From: DASSJT01 sp963715025
GTDB lineage: Bacteria > Actinomycetota > Actinomycetes > Actinomycetales > Dermatophilaceae
Length of the DNA stretch: 64,000 nucleotides
Direction of reading: 5' to 3'
NCBI GenBank assembly: GCA_963715025.1
Contig: CAVQQQ010000002.1
Coordinates: 372,001-436,000, forward strand
This document shows positions 36,033 through 44,809 of this stretch, one piece after another (within the stretch, counting starts at the first letter, position 1; every line of letters begins with the position of its first letter). Position numbers and translations under genes: made by a program. The notes under the pieces were generated by a model. That model was not told where the DNA came from. It saw only the letters and a list, made by a program, of their open reading frames with translations, and made no database searches.

Positions 36033-36917
36033 CTAGTCGTCGAGGAAGGCGACGTCGAGGTCGGCCACACGCTCGGGGTCGTAGAGCACCTCGATCGTGA
36101 CGATCCTCCCGTTCCTGACGGTGAACGCCATCACCGAGAACACCCGGCCGGCCACCACGACCACGGCTCCGGCGGCACCGTTGACCAGGGCCGGTCGTAC
36201 AAATGAAGCGAACTTCGTCGCGAGGACCGCCTGGGAGGCCACGTCGCCGGCGCTGTGGATGACGACGGTCGGGCGGCCGCGAGCGACGCCGCCATCGGCC
36301 CGCAGCACGACTTCGGGGTCGAGGACGGAGACCAGCGCATCGAAGTCTCCGTCGCGGGCGGCCGCGAAGAAGGCGTTGACCACTTCTCGTTGCCGCGCGA
36401 CGTCTGGGTCGGGCGCGGGGGCCTGGCCCTGCACCCGTCGTCGCGCGCGGCTCGCGAGCTGTCTGGCCGCGACGGGGGTCCGTTCGATCATCGGGGCGAT
36501 GTCGTCGAAAGGCACAGCGAACATGTCGTGGAGTACGAACGAAAGCCGTTCGGCCGGCGACAGCGTGTCGAGCACGACCATGAGCGCGAGACCGACCGAG
36601 TCGGCGAGCATTGCCTCGTGCTCTGGGTCGACCCCGTCCTCAGGGCTGATGATCGGGTCCGGCACGTACACCTCGAGGGGCTGTTCGCGCCGGTTCTCGC
36701 GGGCGCGAAGGGCGTTGAGACAGACACGCGACACGACTGTCGTCAACCACCCGGCCAGGTTCTCCACCTCGTCGGTGTCAGCTCCGTTGAGGCGAAGCCA
36801 GGCTTCTTGAACTGCGTCGTCGGCCTCGCTCTCCGAGCCGAGCATGCGGTACGCCACCGCTCGAAGCCGACGCCGTTGCTCCTCGAAGCGCGCTGTCAGC
36901 CAGTCGCGCTCGTCCAT
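36033..36917 (-). CDS. ECF sigma factor with SnoaL-like C-terminal domain (ECF41/SigJ-like)
   Basis: This 294-residue factor has sigma region 2 (FEEQRRRLRAVAYRMLGSESEADDAVQEAW), region 4 (TLSPAERLSFVLHDMFAVPFDDIAPMIERT) and a C-terminal SnoaL/NTF2-like domain from about residue 170. That domain contains ADGGVARGRP, close to the DGGGR-type motif of the ECF41 group. In that group the C-terminal domain, not an anti-sigma factor, controls activity. The divergent neighbour is an epimerase-like oxidoreductase, one of the characteristic ECF41 targets. Confidence 0.88.
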   Translation of the reverse strand: MDERDWLTARFEEQRRRLRAVAYRMLGSESEADDAVQEAWLRLNGADTDEVENLAGWLTTVVSRVCLNALRARENRREQPLEVYVPDPIISPEDGVDPEHEAMLADSVGLALMVVLDTLSPAERLSFVLHDMFAVPFDDIAPMIERTPVAARQLASRARRRVQGQAPAPDPDVARQREVVNAFFAAARDGDFDALVSVLDPEVVLRADGGVARGRPTVVIHSAGDVASQAVLATKFASFVRPALVNGAAGAVVVVAGRVFSVMAFTVRNGRIVTIEVLYDPERVADLDVAFLDD

Positions 36918-37022
36918 CCGGTCACGTTCCTTTCTCGTGGGGTGTCATAGGAGTAGACCCACGAAACAGCCCCGATGTGACCGGGGGATGCGTTCCCGGC
37001 CGAGACCGAAAGTGGAACAGAC

Positions 37023-37841
37023 ATGACATCACCCATCCTGCTCACCGGCGGTACCGGCACCCTGGGGCGCCTTGTCGCGCCGCTGCTTCGGGACGCCGGC
37101 CTCGACCTTCGGGTGCTCACTCGGAGCAGCCGCGAGCCCGAGGACGGTCTCGAGTTCGTGACCGGCGACCTGGCAACCGGGAAGGGAGTCGAAGCTGCCG
37201 TCGCGGGTGTCGAGACCATCGTGCACTGCGCCGGCACCGCGAAAGGCGACGAGGTCAAGGCCCATCACATGGTGAAGGCCGCGTCCAAGGCCGGTGCGCG
37301 GCACATCGTGTACATCTCGGTTGTCGGCGCTGACCGGATCCCGGTCGTCAGTGGCATCGACCGCGCGATGTTCGGCTATTTCGCGTCCAAGTGGATGGCC
37401 GAGCAGATCGTGGCCGACTCCGGCCTGCCGTACACCACGCTGCGGGCGACGCAGTTCCACGACTTCGTCGTAAACGTGGCGGAGCAGATGGCGAAACTGC
37501 CCGTAATGCCGGCTCCATCCGGCGTCCGGATCCAGCCGATCGACGCGCGGGACGTGGCCGCCCGCCTTGCTGAGCTCGCCCTGGGCGAGCCGGCTGGTTT
37601 GGTGTCGGAGATGGGTGGGCCACGCGTCTACGGCATGTCCGACCTGCTCCGGGACTACCTCAGGGCCACCGGTCGACACCGCCTGCTCGTGCCGATGCGG
37701 CAGCCGGGCAGGGCGGCCCGGGCATTCCGCCAGGGCGCCAACCTCTGCCCCGGGCACGCCGTCGGCCGCCGGACCTGGGAGGACTTCCTGGCGGAGCGCT
37801 TTCCGTCCGATGCAGCGTCACGTCCGGTCGGGGTCGGGTGA
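37023..37841 (+). CDS. NmrA/epimerase-like NAD(P)-binding oxidoreductase
   Basis: This 272-residue atypical SDR has the N-terminal glycine motif ILLTGGTGTLGRLVAPLLRD and lacks the YxxxK catalytic pair of classical SDRs. Other features are ARHIVYISVVGADRIPV and FASKWMAEQIVADSGLPYTTLRATQFHDF. It lies 105 nt from and divergent to the ECF41-like sigma gene and is its most likely target. Its last 24 bases overlap the end of the convergent SDR gene. Confidence 0.87.
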   Translation: MTSPILLTGGTGTLGRLVAPLLRDAGLDLRVLTRSSREPEDGLEFVTGDLATGKGVEAAVAGVETIVHCAGTAKGDEVKAHHMVKAASKAGARHIVYISVVGADRIPVVSGIDRAMFGYFASKWMAEQIVADSGLPYTTLRATQFHDFVVNVAEQMAKLPVMPAPSGVRIQPIDARDVAARLAELALGEPAGLVSEMGGPRVYGMSDLLRDYLRATGRHRLLVPMRQPGRAARAFRQGANLCPGHAVGRRTWEDFLAERFPSDAASRPVGVG

Positions 37842-38685
37842 GGAGAGGCCGGTGAGGTCTGCGGAGAGGTCCCAGAGCCGGGCGGCGGCTGCGGAGTCGT
37901 AGGAGGCGGGAGACGATCTCCTGGCCCTTCTGTTGGCGAAGTACTGGCCGGTCACGCCCTCGACCTCGGGAGAGGAGGCGAGGTAGATAGAGGTCTCGGC
38001 GCCCTGCTGGGGGCTCTTCAGGAACGGCCGGGCGATCGGCACCATGAGACCCATCCAGCGGCCCGGGTCCTCTTGTGCGAAGGCGGTTCGGACGACGCCG
38101 GGGTGGAGGGCGTTCGCGGTCACACCGGTACCGCGGAGTCGCCGGGCGAGCTCGTAGGTGAACATCACGTTGGCGAGCTTCGACTGGTTGTAGGCCCGCT
38201 GACCGCGGTAGCCTCGCTCGCCCTGGAGGTCGTCGAAGCTCGAGGTGGCCCATGGCCTGCGCACCGGACGAGACCGTGACAACCCGGGCCGGCGCGCTGG
38301 CGCGGAGCCGGTCCAGCAGCAGGTTCGTCAGCAGGAAGGGCGCGAGGTGGTTCACCGCGAAGGTGCGCTCGAGGCCGTCCTCGGTCGTGTGCCGGGTGGC
38401 CCAGTAGCCGCCCACGTTGTTCACGAGGACGTCAAGGCGGGGGTATGCCGCTTGCACCTGCTCCGCGAGGCGGCGCACCTCACGCTGCGACGAGACATCG
38501 GCCGTGAAGATGTCGACGTCTCCGCCCGCCCTGTGCAGGCGCTCGGCGGCCGCCTCGGCCCGGACGGCGTTGCGCCCGACGATCCCGACCCGGGCACCGA
38601 GCCCGGCGAGACCGGTGGCCGTGGCCAGCCCGATCCCGCCGGTCCCGCCGGTGACCAGCACGGTCTTGCCGGTCATGGGGCTCAT
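37818..38685 (-). pseudogene. Short-chain dehydrogenase with one frameshift
   Basis: The first part (ATG 38683-38685) reads KTVLVTGGTGGIGLATATGL and NNVGGYWATRHTTEDGLERTFAVNHLAPF, then VTVSSGAQAMGH. Between 38236 and 38252 the frame shifts, and the other frame continues FDDLQGERGYRGQRAYNQSKLANVMFTYELARRL with the YNQSK catalytic pair to the end. Corrected, it is an intact SDR of about 288 residues. One base separates it from the F420-type reductase gene upstream, so they form an operon facing the TetR gene. Confidence 0.82.
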
Positions 38686-38686
38686 G

Positions 38687-39364
38687 TCAGCGGACGATCT
38701 TGAAGTTGAACGCCGGTGTGCCGAGGGCGCCCATGAGCCGAAGCCACACCGACAGCAGCATCTCGGTGCCGCGGGCGGTGCTGATGTCGCCGAGGTCGAT
38801 GACGTCGGTGTGCCCGAAGCTCCGGAGGAGCTCGGTGACGGTGGCCTTGGCAGCCGCGTCGTCGCCGGACACGAAGACCGACGAATCCGCTCCGAGCTCC
38901 CTCGGGTTGACCATGAGGTTGGCGTTGAGGGTGTTGAGGGTCTTCACCACGCGGGTCTGGGGGAAGGCCCGCTGGATCTGCTCGCCGAGCGAGTCGGTGT
39001 CCTTGACGAACAGCGTGGGGGGGAGGCCGGCAGAGAAGTCGAGGGGATTCGAGATGTCGATGAGCACCTTTCCGGCGAGGTTGTCGGCGCCGGCCTGCTC
39101 GAGGGCCGGCATGGCGCCCTGCCCGCTCGTCGCGTTGACGACAAGCTCCGCGCCGGCCGCGGCATCGGCGAACGTGGCGAGACGCACCTCCGCGTGGGCT
39201 GCAGCCCACGCGGAGAAGGGTGGGTTGCCCATGCTGTCCGGCTCGGTGCGGGCGAGCGTGGACTGCGGGTCGCGGGTGCCGATGGTGACGTCGTGGTCGA
39301 GACCGGACAGCCGGGCGGCGATGGCCTGGCCGACCATGCCGGTGCCGAGAACGGCGATCTTCAT
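38687..39364 (-). CDS. NADPH-dependent F420 reductase-like oxidoreductase
   Basis: This 225-residue Rossmann protein starts MKIAVLGTGMVGQAIAARLSGLDHDV, followed by IGTRDPQSTLAR, LVVNATSGQGAMPAL, VLIDISNPLDF and VVKTLNTLNANLMVNP. That is the COG2085-type layout seen in F420:NADP oxidoreductases and relatives. Whether it truly uses F420 is uncertain. It is the first gene of a leftward operon, directly behind the twin palindromes bound by the divergent TetR protein. Confidence 0.85.
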   Translation of the reverse strand: MKIAVLGTGMVGQAIAARLSGLDHDVTIGTRDPQSTLARTEPDSMGNPPFSAWAAAHAEVRLATFADAAAGAELVVNATSGQGAMPALEQAGADNLAGKVLIDISNPLDFSAGLPPTLFVKDTDSLGEQIQRAFPQTRVVKTLNTLNANLMVNPRELGADSSVFVSGDDAAAKATVTELLRSFGHTDVIDLGDISTARGTEMLLSVWLRLMGALGTPAFNFKIVR

Positions 39365-39389
39365 GAGTTCTCCTGGTGAGGTTGCTGGC

Positions 39390-39440
39390 AGTAGACAGAT
39401 CTGTCTACTACTGCGCCCACGCTAACAGACAGATCTGTCT
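39390..39440. promoter_or_regulatory. Two TetR operators between the reductase and tetR genes
   Basis: AGTAGACAGATCTGTCTACT at 39390-39409 is a perfect 20-bp palindrome. A second copy of its 14-bp core AGACAGATCTGTCT lies at 39427-39440, centre to centre 34 bp apart. They occupy the divergent intergenic region and are surely the sites of the TetR protein starting at 39487. Confidence 0.85.
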
Positions 39441-39486
39441 ACCGGCAAGGTATGCTGGTTCCCACCTTGCTCATCGAAGGAGTCCC

Positions 39487-40068
39487 ATGTCCACCGCCAC
39501 CCAGGCCCGGCCCAGCGCGGCGCGCGAGCGCATCCTCGACACGGCCTTCGCGCTGTTCTACGCACGCGGCATCCGGGCCGTGGGCATCGACCTGATCATC
39601 GCCGAGGCCGGCGTGGCCAAGGCGACCTTCTACAAGCACTTTCCCGCGAAGGACGACCTCGTCGTGGCCTACCTCGACAAGGTCGACGGCGTGTGGACCG
39701 GGCAGCTCAAGGCTGCGGCCGCGGCGGCCGGCCCCAGCCCAGCCGACCAGCTCGTCGGCATGTTCGACGCGCTGTCGAGCGCCTGCCGCCGCGAGGGCTA
39801 CCGCGGCTGCGCCTTCATCAACGCCGCAGCCGAGTCCCAGCCGGGCACGTCCGTTCACGACCGGACTGTCGCGCACAAGGCCGCCGTGCTGGCCTGGGTG
39901 CGTGACCTGGCCAGGGCTGCCGGGGCCCACGACCCGGAGTCGCTCGCGCGCTCCCTGACTCTGCTCCTGGATGGCGGGCTCGCCAGCGGCGCCCTTGATG
40001 CAAGCCCTGATGCGCCAGAGGTGGCCAAGGCCTCGGCCCGCGCGCTCGTCGCAGCAGCGCTCGACTGA
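39487..40068 (+). CDS. TetR-family repressor
   Basis: This 193-residue regulator has an N-terminal HTH (RERILDTAFALFYARGIRAVGIDLIIAEAGVAKATFYKHFPAKDDLV). Its C-terminal ligand domain resembles TetR_C types with CAFINAAAES. The ATG at 39487 opens the conserved part; the longer frame upstream runs through the operators. It presumably represses itself and the divergent reductase/SDR operon. The ligand is unknown. Confidence 0.92.
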   Translation: MSTATQARPSAARERILDTAFALFYARGIRAVGIDLIIAEAGVAKATFYKHFPAKDDLVVAYLDKVDGVWTGQLKAAAAAAGPSPADQLVGMFDALSSACRREGYRGCAFINAAAESQPGTSVHDRTVAHKAAVLAWVRDLARAAGAHDPESLARSLTLLLDGGLASGALDASPDAPEVAKASARALVAAALD

Positions 40069-40137
40069 TTTGACCCCACACAAGACGTCAGCCGCGCCGC
40101 CCGAGCCCCCTCGTGCGCCGGTCGGAGAGCGCGATCC

Positions 40138-41172
40138 TTATGAGGCGACAGTCCTGATGGCGGCGGTGGATGCCCGGGCGACGAGCTCCGGGGGAAACAC
40201 AACGTGCTGGTGCTGGTGCTCGGCACCGCTGGCGCTCTCCTCGGCAAGCAGTCGGGCGGCGGTTCGCCCGAGGAGCTGCCGCGGTTGGGCGACCGATGTC
40301 AGCGGGACCGCGGCGGCAGCGGCGTACTCGATGTCGTCGTACCCCACGATCGCCACGTCCTCGGGCACTTTGATCCCGTGCTGGGTCAGGTGCTGCAGGA
40401 GCCCGAGGGCGAGCAAGTCGTTGGCGCAGAAGACGCCTGTCGGCCGACGTCGCTTGGGTAGTCCGAGCAGCCGCTCGCCCGCCCGGCGTCCCTCCGAGAT
40501 GGTGAGCGCCTCCGTCTGGATCCACACCAGGTCATGGGGGTCGAGACCCGCCGCGGACATGGCGTTCAGAGCACCCGTGTGGCGATCAGCGACCTGGGGG
40601 ATGTCAGCGGGGCCGCCAACGAGGGCCAGCCGGCGGTGTCCGGCCTCGACGAGGTGGCTGATCGCGAGCTCACCACCTGTCACGTCGTCCACGCCTACCG
40701 TGCACCAGTCTTCGGAGTCGTCGGGTCTACGGTCGACCAGGACGACGGGGACGCCCTGTTGGCGGAGTTTCGCCAGCCGCGGGTTGGCGTAGTCCATGGC
40801 AGTGATGAGGACACCTCGGACGCGAAGTTCGGCCATCTGTTCGAGGTACTGGTCCTCTCGGCCGGCGTCCTGGTCGCTGTTGCAGATGAACAGCGACAGC
40901 CCGCTGGTGCGGGCGACCTCCTCGATCCCGCGAGCGACATCACTGAAGAAGGGGTTCGAGGCGTCGAGGACCAGATAGGCGATCGTGCGGCTGCGTCCGG
41001 CGGCGAGCTGACGGGCTGAGGCGTTGGGGACGAAACCCAGCTCAGCGATGGCCGCCTCGACACGGGCCCGGGTGGTGGGACGCACTGCGTTGGGGCGGTT
41101 GAGCACGTTGGAGACCGTGCCGAGTGAGACGCCAGCTCGAGCCGCGACGTCCTTGATGCTCACTGATGCCAT
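40138..41172 (-). CDS. LacI-family regulator of the rhamnose locus
   Basis: This 344-residue LacI/GalR regulator has the HTH SIKDVAARAGVSLGTVSNVLNRP (residues 4-26) with hinge FVPNASARQLAAGRS. A periplasmic-binding-protein-like sugar domain follows, with IVGYDDIEYAAAAAVPLTSVAQP near the C-terminus. It is the last gene of the leftward rhaI-aldolase-rhaB operon, 71 nt after rhaB. The matching TGAAnCGnTTCA sites at both divergent promoters are its probable operators; rhamnose or rhamnulose would be the inducer. Confidence 0.9.
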   Translation of the reverse strand: MASVSIKDVAARAGVSLGTVSNVLNRPNAVRPTTRARVEAAIAELGFVPNASARQLAAGRSRTIAYLVLDASNPFFSDVARGIEEVARTSGLSLFICNSDQDAGREDQYLEQMAELRVRGVLITAMDYANPRLAKLRQQGVPVVLVDRRPDDSEDWCTVGVDDVTGGELAISHLVEAGHRRLALVGGPADIPQVADRHTGALNAMSAAGLDPHDLVWIQTEALTISEGRRAGERLLGLPKRRRPTGVFCANDLLALGLLQHLTQHGIKVPEDVAIVGYDDIEYAAAAAVPLTSVAQPRQLLGRTAARLLAEESASGAEHQHQHVVFPPELVARASTAAIRTVAS

Positions 41173-41243
41173 GCGCGCTCCGTTCGTCGAGGCAACGTAC
41201 CGCGTTCTGCCGGCGCGTCGGGAACGCCCTCCCGCTATGCCAC

Positions 41244-42674
41244 TCACGACGGTGTGAACCGACGAATGTCCTGAGTGCTGGCCAGACCAGCACGGATCTC
41301 CTCCAGCGTGGCAGGTGCTGCGCGGTGGGCGCGAGCCTGGATGAGCACGTTGCCGAGCGCTGTCGCCTCCACAGGTCCGGCTGTAACGGGGAGGCCGGAC
41401 AGGTCGGCGGTGAGTTGGCACAGCAGGTTGTTCTGGGACCCGCCGCCGACGATGTGGATGACGACCGCGTCCTGACCGGCGAGGTCCGTCGCCTGCGCGA
41501 CAGTGCCGGCGTATGCCATCGCGAGCGAGTCGATGATGCACCGAACCGTAGCGGCGGGGCTCGATGGCTCCTTGTGGCCTCGCATCACGGCGGCCGCCGC
41601 GATGCGAGCGGGCATGTTCCCCGGGGGGATGAGGCTCGTGTCGTCCACGTCGATGACGGGGCCGCCCCGCGGGCGTGTCTCCGCCTCGGCGAGGAGCGAG
41701 GCCGCGTCCAGGAGCAGCCCACGGGCATCCCAGTCCCGCAGCGACTCCTGCAGCAGCCAGAGCCCGCCGACGTTGCGCAGGTACCGGATGCGCCCGTCGA
41801 CGCCGCCCTCGTTCGTGAAGTTGGCCTGCTGGCTCTGGACGGTGAGGATCGGCTTGTCGAGCTCCAGCCCGACCAGGGACCACGTGCCGCTGGACACGTA
41901 GGCGAAGCGCTCGTCGTCTGCCGGCACGGCCACCACAGCTGACGCGGTGTCGTGAGACCCGACCGTCGTGACGACCGTTCCGGGGAGGAGGCCCGTTTCG
42001 CCCACGACCTTTGGCAGTACAGCGCCGCGGATCTCGCCGGGCTGCTCGAGCGGAGGCAGCAGCCTGGCTGGGATGGCGAGGTCGCGCAGAAGGCCTCCCG
42101 ACCACGTACCGGTCCGCGCGTCGAGCAGGCCGGTCGTCGAGGCATTCGTCACTTCCGTTCGCAGCTCCCCCGTGAGCCAGTAGGCGAGCAGGTCCGGGAG
42201 CAGCACGACGTGGGCGGTTTTGCCCCACAGCGGCGAGTCCCTCTCGGCCTCGAGTTGGTAGAGCGTATTGAAGGGCAGGAATTGCAGCCCGTTCACGGCG
42301 TAGAGCCGGTCTTGGCTGATGCGCGCATGCACCCGTGCGGCCACACCGTCGGTGCGGCTGTCGCGGTAGGAGACCGGTTCGGCGAGCAGTCGCCCGTCGG
42401 CGTCCAGGAGGCCGTAGTCGATGGCCCAGGTGTCGATGCCGATGGACTCGACCTGGGGATAGTCGCGGGCGAGCGCGCGCAGCCCGGTCAGGACCTCGGC
42501 GAACAGCCCGGTGAGGTCCCAGCGCAGGTGGCCGTCGCGCATCGTCGCGCCGTTGGGGAAGCGGTGGACCGTGCGCAGTGTCGTCCGGCCACCGGCGGCT
42601 GGGTCGACGACGCCGACCATGACCCGGCCGCCGGAGGCGCCGATGTCGATGGCGCCGAACACTCTCGCTGTCAT
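41244..42674 (-). CDS. rhaB: Rhamnulokinase
   Basis: This 476-residue FGGY-family sugar kinase has an N-terminal phosphate loop (FGAIDIGASGGRVMVG) and ESIGIDTWAIDYGLLD with the catalytic Asp. NGLQFLPFNTLYQLEAE is typical of rhamnulokinases, and the C-terminal ATP site contains IHIVGGGSQNNLLCQLTAD. It phosphorylates L-rhamnulose to L-rhamnulose-1-phosphate. It lies 21 nt downstream of the aldolase/dehydrogenase fusion. Confidence 0.94.
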   Translation of the reverse strand: MTARVFGAIDIGASGGRVMVGVVDPAAGGRTTLRTVHRFPNGATMRDGHLRWDLTGLFAEVLTGLRALARDYPQVESIGIDTWAIDYGLLDADGRLLAEPVSYRDSRTDGVAARVHARISQDRLYAVNGLQFLPFNTLYQLEAERDSPLWGKTAHVVLLPDLLAYWLTGELRTEVTNASTTGLLDARTGTWSGGLLRDLAIPARLLPPLEQPGEIRGAVLPKVVGETGLLPGTVVTTVGSHDTASAVVAVPADDERFAYVSSGTWSLVGLELDKPILTVQSQQANFTNEGGVDGRIRYLRNVGGLWLLQESLRDWDARGLLLDAASLLAEAETRPRGGPVIDVDDTSLIPPGNMPARIAAAAVMRGHKEPSSPAATVRCIIDSLAMAYAGTVAQATDLAGQDAVVIHIVGGGSQNNLLCQLTADLSGLPVTAGPVEATALGNVLIQARAHRAAPATLEEIRAGLASTQDIRRFTPS

Positions 42675-42695
42675 GTCTGTACCGGGCTGTCGGGA

Positions 42696-44732
42696 CTATC
42701 GGAGGAAGGCGTTGGCGACGCCGGAGTCGACGGGGATGTGCAGGCCGGTGGTGTGACTGAACTCGTCGGAGGTGATGAGCGCGGCGGCGTTGGCGACGTG
42801 CTCCGGCAGCACCTCACGCCCTAGCAGGGTGCGCTTCGCGTAGTAGGCGCCGAGCTCCTCCTCGGGGACGCCGTACACCTCGGCGCGCTTGGCGCCCCAG
42901 CCGCCGGCGAAGATGCCGCTGCCGCGGACCACGCCGTCGGGGTTGATCCCGTTGACCCTGATGCCGTGTTCGCCCAGCTCGGCGGCGAGCAGCCGCACCT
43001 GGTGGGCCTGGTCGGCCTTGACCGCTGAGTAGGCGATGTTGTTCGGGCCGGCGAAGACGGAGTTCTTGGAGGAGATGTAGACGATGTCGCCACCCAGTCC
43101 CTGGGCGATCATCGCGGCGGCCGTGGCCTGGGCCATCAGGAAGCTGCCCTTGGCCATGACGTCGTGCTGGAGGTCCCAGTCGGCCTCGGTGGTCTCCAGC
43201 AGCGGCTTGGAGATGGACAGACCGGCGTTGTTGACCAGCAGGTCGATCCCGCCGAAGGCCAGCAGGGTCGCGTCGATGGCGGCCTGGACCTGGGCGGTGT
43301 CGGTGACGTTGGCCTGGACCCCGACCGCGACGTCGGCTGTGCCGATCTCCTGCGCGGTGGCCTGGGCCTTGGCGAGGTCCAGGTCGGCGATGACGACGCA
43401 GGCGCCCTCGGCGGCCAGGCGGGTGGCGATCGCCTTGCCGATACCGGATGCCGCGCCGGTGACGAGGGCGATGCGGCCTGCGTGGGAGCGTGGCTTGGGC
43501 ATCCGCTGGAGCTTGGCCTCCTCGAGGGCCCAGTACTCGATGCGGAACTTCTCGGACTCGTCGATGGGGGCGTAGGTGGAGACCGACTCGGCACCGCGCA
43601 TGACGTTGATGGCGTTGACGTAGAACTCGCCGGCCACCCGGGCGGTCTGCTTGTCCCTGCCGTAGGAGAACATGCCGACACCGGGCAGGAGGACGATGGC
43701 CGGGTCCGCGCCGCGGATCGCGGGGGAGTTCGAGGCGGCGTTCCTGTCGTAGTACGCCTGGTAGTCCTCGCGGTATGCCGTGTGGAGATCCTGCAGGCGG
43801 GCGACAGTTTCGTCGACGGTCGCGTCGGCAGGGAGGTCCACGACGAGGGGTTTGACCTTGGTGCGCAGGAAGTGGTCGGGGCAGGAGGTGCCGAGCTCGG
43901 CCAGCGAGCCGAGCTTCTCGCTGGCCAGGAACTCGAGCACCACGTCGGCGTCGCTGAAGTGGCCGACCATTTGCTGGTCCTGGGAGGCGATGGCCCGGAG
44001 GTGGGGAGCGAGGGCCGCGGCCTTGGCGCGGCGCTCGGACTCCGGGAGGGCGGCATACCCGGCCACCTCGGCGCCGAACGGGTCGGCCTTGCCGCGCTCG
44101 TCGAGGTAGGCCTGCGCGGTCTGGATGATCCACAGGGAGCTGGCCTCGGCCTCGTCGCTGGAGTCGCCCCACGCGGTCACGCCGTGGCCGCCGAGGATGG
44201 TGCCGATCGCCGGCGGGTTGGCCTTCTGGATCGCGGCGATGTCCAGGCCGAGCTGGAAGCCGGGGCGGCGCCACGGGACCCAGACGACCTGGTCGCCGAA
44301 AATCTGTTTGGTGAGCTGCTCCCCGTCGTTGGCGGCGGCGACGGCGATCCCGCTGTCCGGATGCAGATGGTCGACGTGGGTTGCGTCGACCAGGCCGTGC
44401 ATGGCGGTGTCGATCGACGGCGCGGCGCCGCCCAGGCCGTGCAGGCAGAAGTCGAAGGCCGCGACCATCTCGTCCTCGCGGTCCTCCCCGGGGTAGACGT
44501 CGACGAGGGAGCGGACCCGGTCGAGACGGAGGATGGCGAGGCCTGGCTCGGTCAAGGTGCCGAGGTCACCGCCGGAGCCCTTGACCCACACCAGGTCGAC
44601 CGGCTCACCGGTGACCGGATCGGTCTCAGTGCCCTTGGCAGAGGTGTTGCCGCCGGCGTAGTTGGTGTTCCGCGGGTCAGCCCCCAGGCGGTTGGAGCGG
44701 GCGATCAGGTCCGCGACTGCGGGATTTGTCAT
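42696..44732 (-). CDS. Bifunctional rhamnulose-1-phosphate aldolase / short-chain dehydrogenase
   Basis: This 678-residue fusion has two parts. Residues about 1-390 are a class II aldolase domain with a zinc-type histidine segment in DATHVDHLHPDSGIAV and GGHGVTAWGDSSDEAE. Residues about 415-678 are an SDR domain with IALVTGAASGIGKAIATRL, NNAGLSISKP and YSAVKADQ. The aldolase cleaves L-rhamnulose-1-P to DHAP and L-lactaldehyde; the SDR half probably oxidises the lactaldehyde. This is the known YuxG/RhaEW-type fusion of actinobacteria and bacilli. It follows rhaI by 77 nt. Confidence 0.92.
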   Translation of the reverse strand: MTNPAVADLIARSNRLGADPRNTNYAGGNTSAKGTETDPVTGEPVDLVWVKGSGGDLGTLTEPGLAILRLDRVRSLVDVYPGEDREDEMVAAFDFCLHGLGGAAPSIDTAMHGLVDATHVDHLHPDSGIAVAAANDGEQLTKQIFGDQVVWVPWRRPGFQLGLDIAAIQKANPPAIGTILGGHGVTAWGDSSDEAEASSLWIIQTAQAYLDERGKADPFGAEVAGYAALPESERRAKAAALAPHLRAIASQDQQMVGHFSDADVVLEFLASEKLGSLAELGTSCPDHFLRTKVKPLVVDLPADATVDETVARLQDLHTAYREDYQAYYDRNAASNSPAIRGADPAIVLLPGVGMFSYGRDKQTARVAGEFYVNAINVMRGAESVSTYAPIDESEKFRIEYWALEEAKLQRMPKPRSHAGRIALVTGAASGIGKAIATRLAAEGACVVIADLDLAKAQATAQEIGTADVAVGVQANVTDTAQVQAAIDATLLAFGGIDLLVNNAGLSISKPLLETTEADWDLQHDVMAKGSFLMAQATAAAMIAQGLGGDIVYISSKNSVFAGPNNIAYSAVKADQAHQVRLLAAELGEHGIRVNGINPDGVVRGSGIFAGGWGAKRAEVYGVPEEELGAYYAKRTLLGREVLPEHVANAAALITSDEFSHTTGLHIPVDSGVANAFLR

Positions 44733-44809
44733 GACTGGTCTCTCTCTTGGTCCAGGTGCGTCGGGATCGGCTGTGTTGGATCAGCGAAGGCGGATCGGTG
44801 TGGTGGCCG

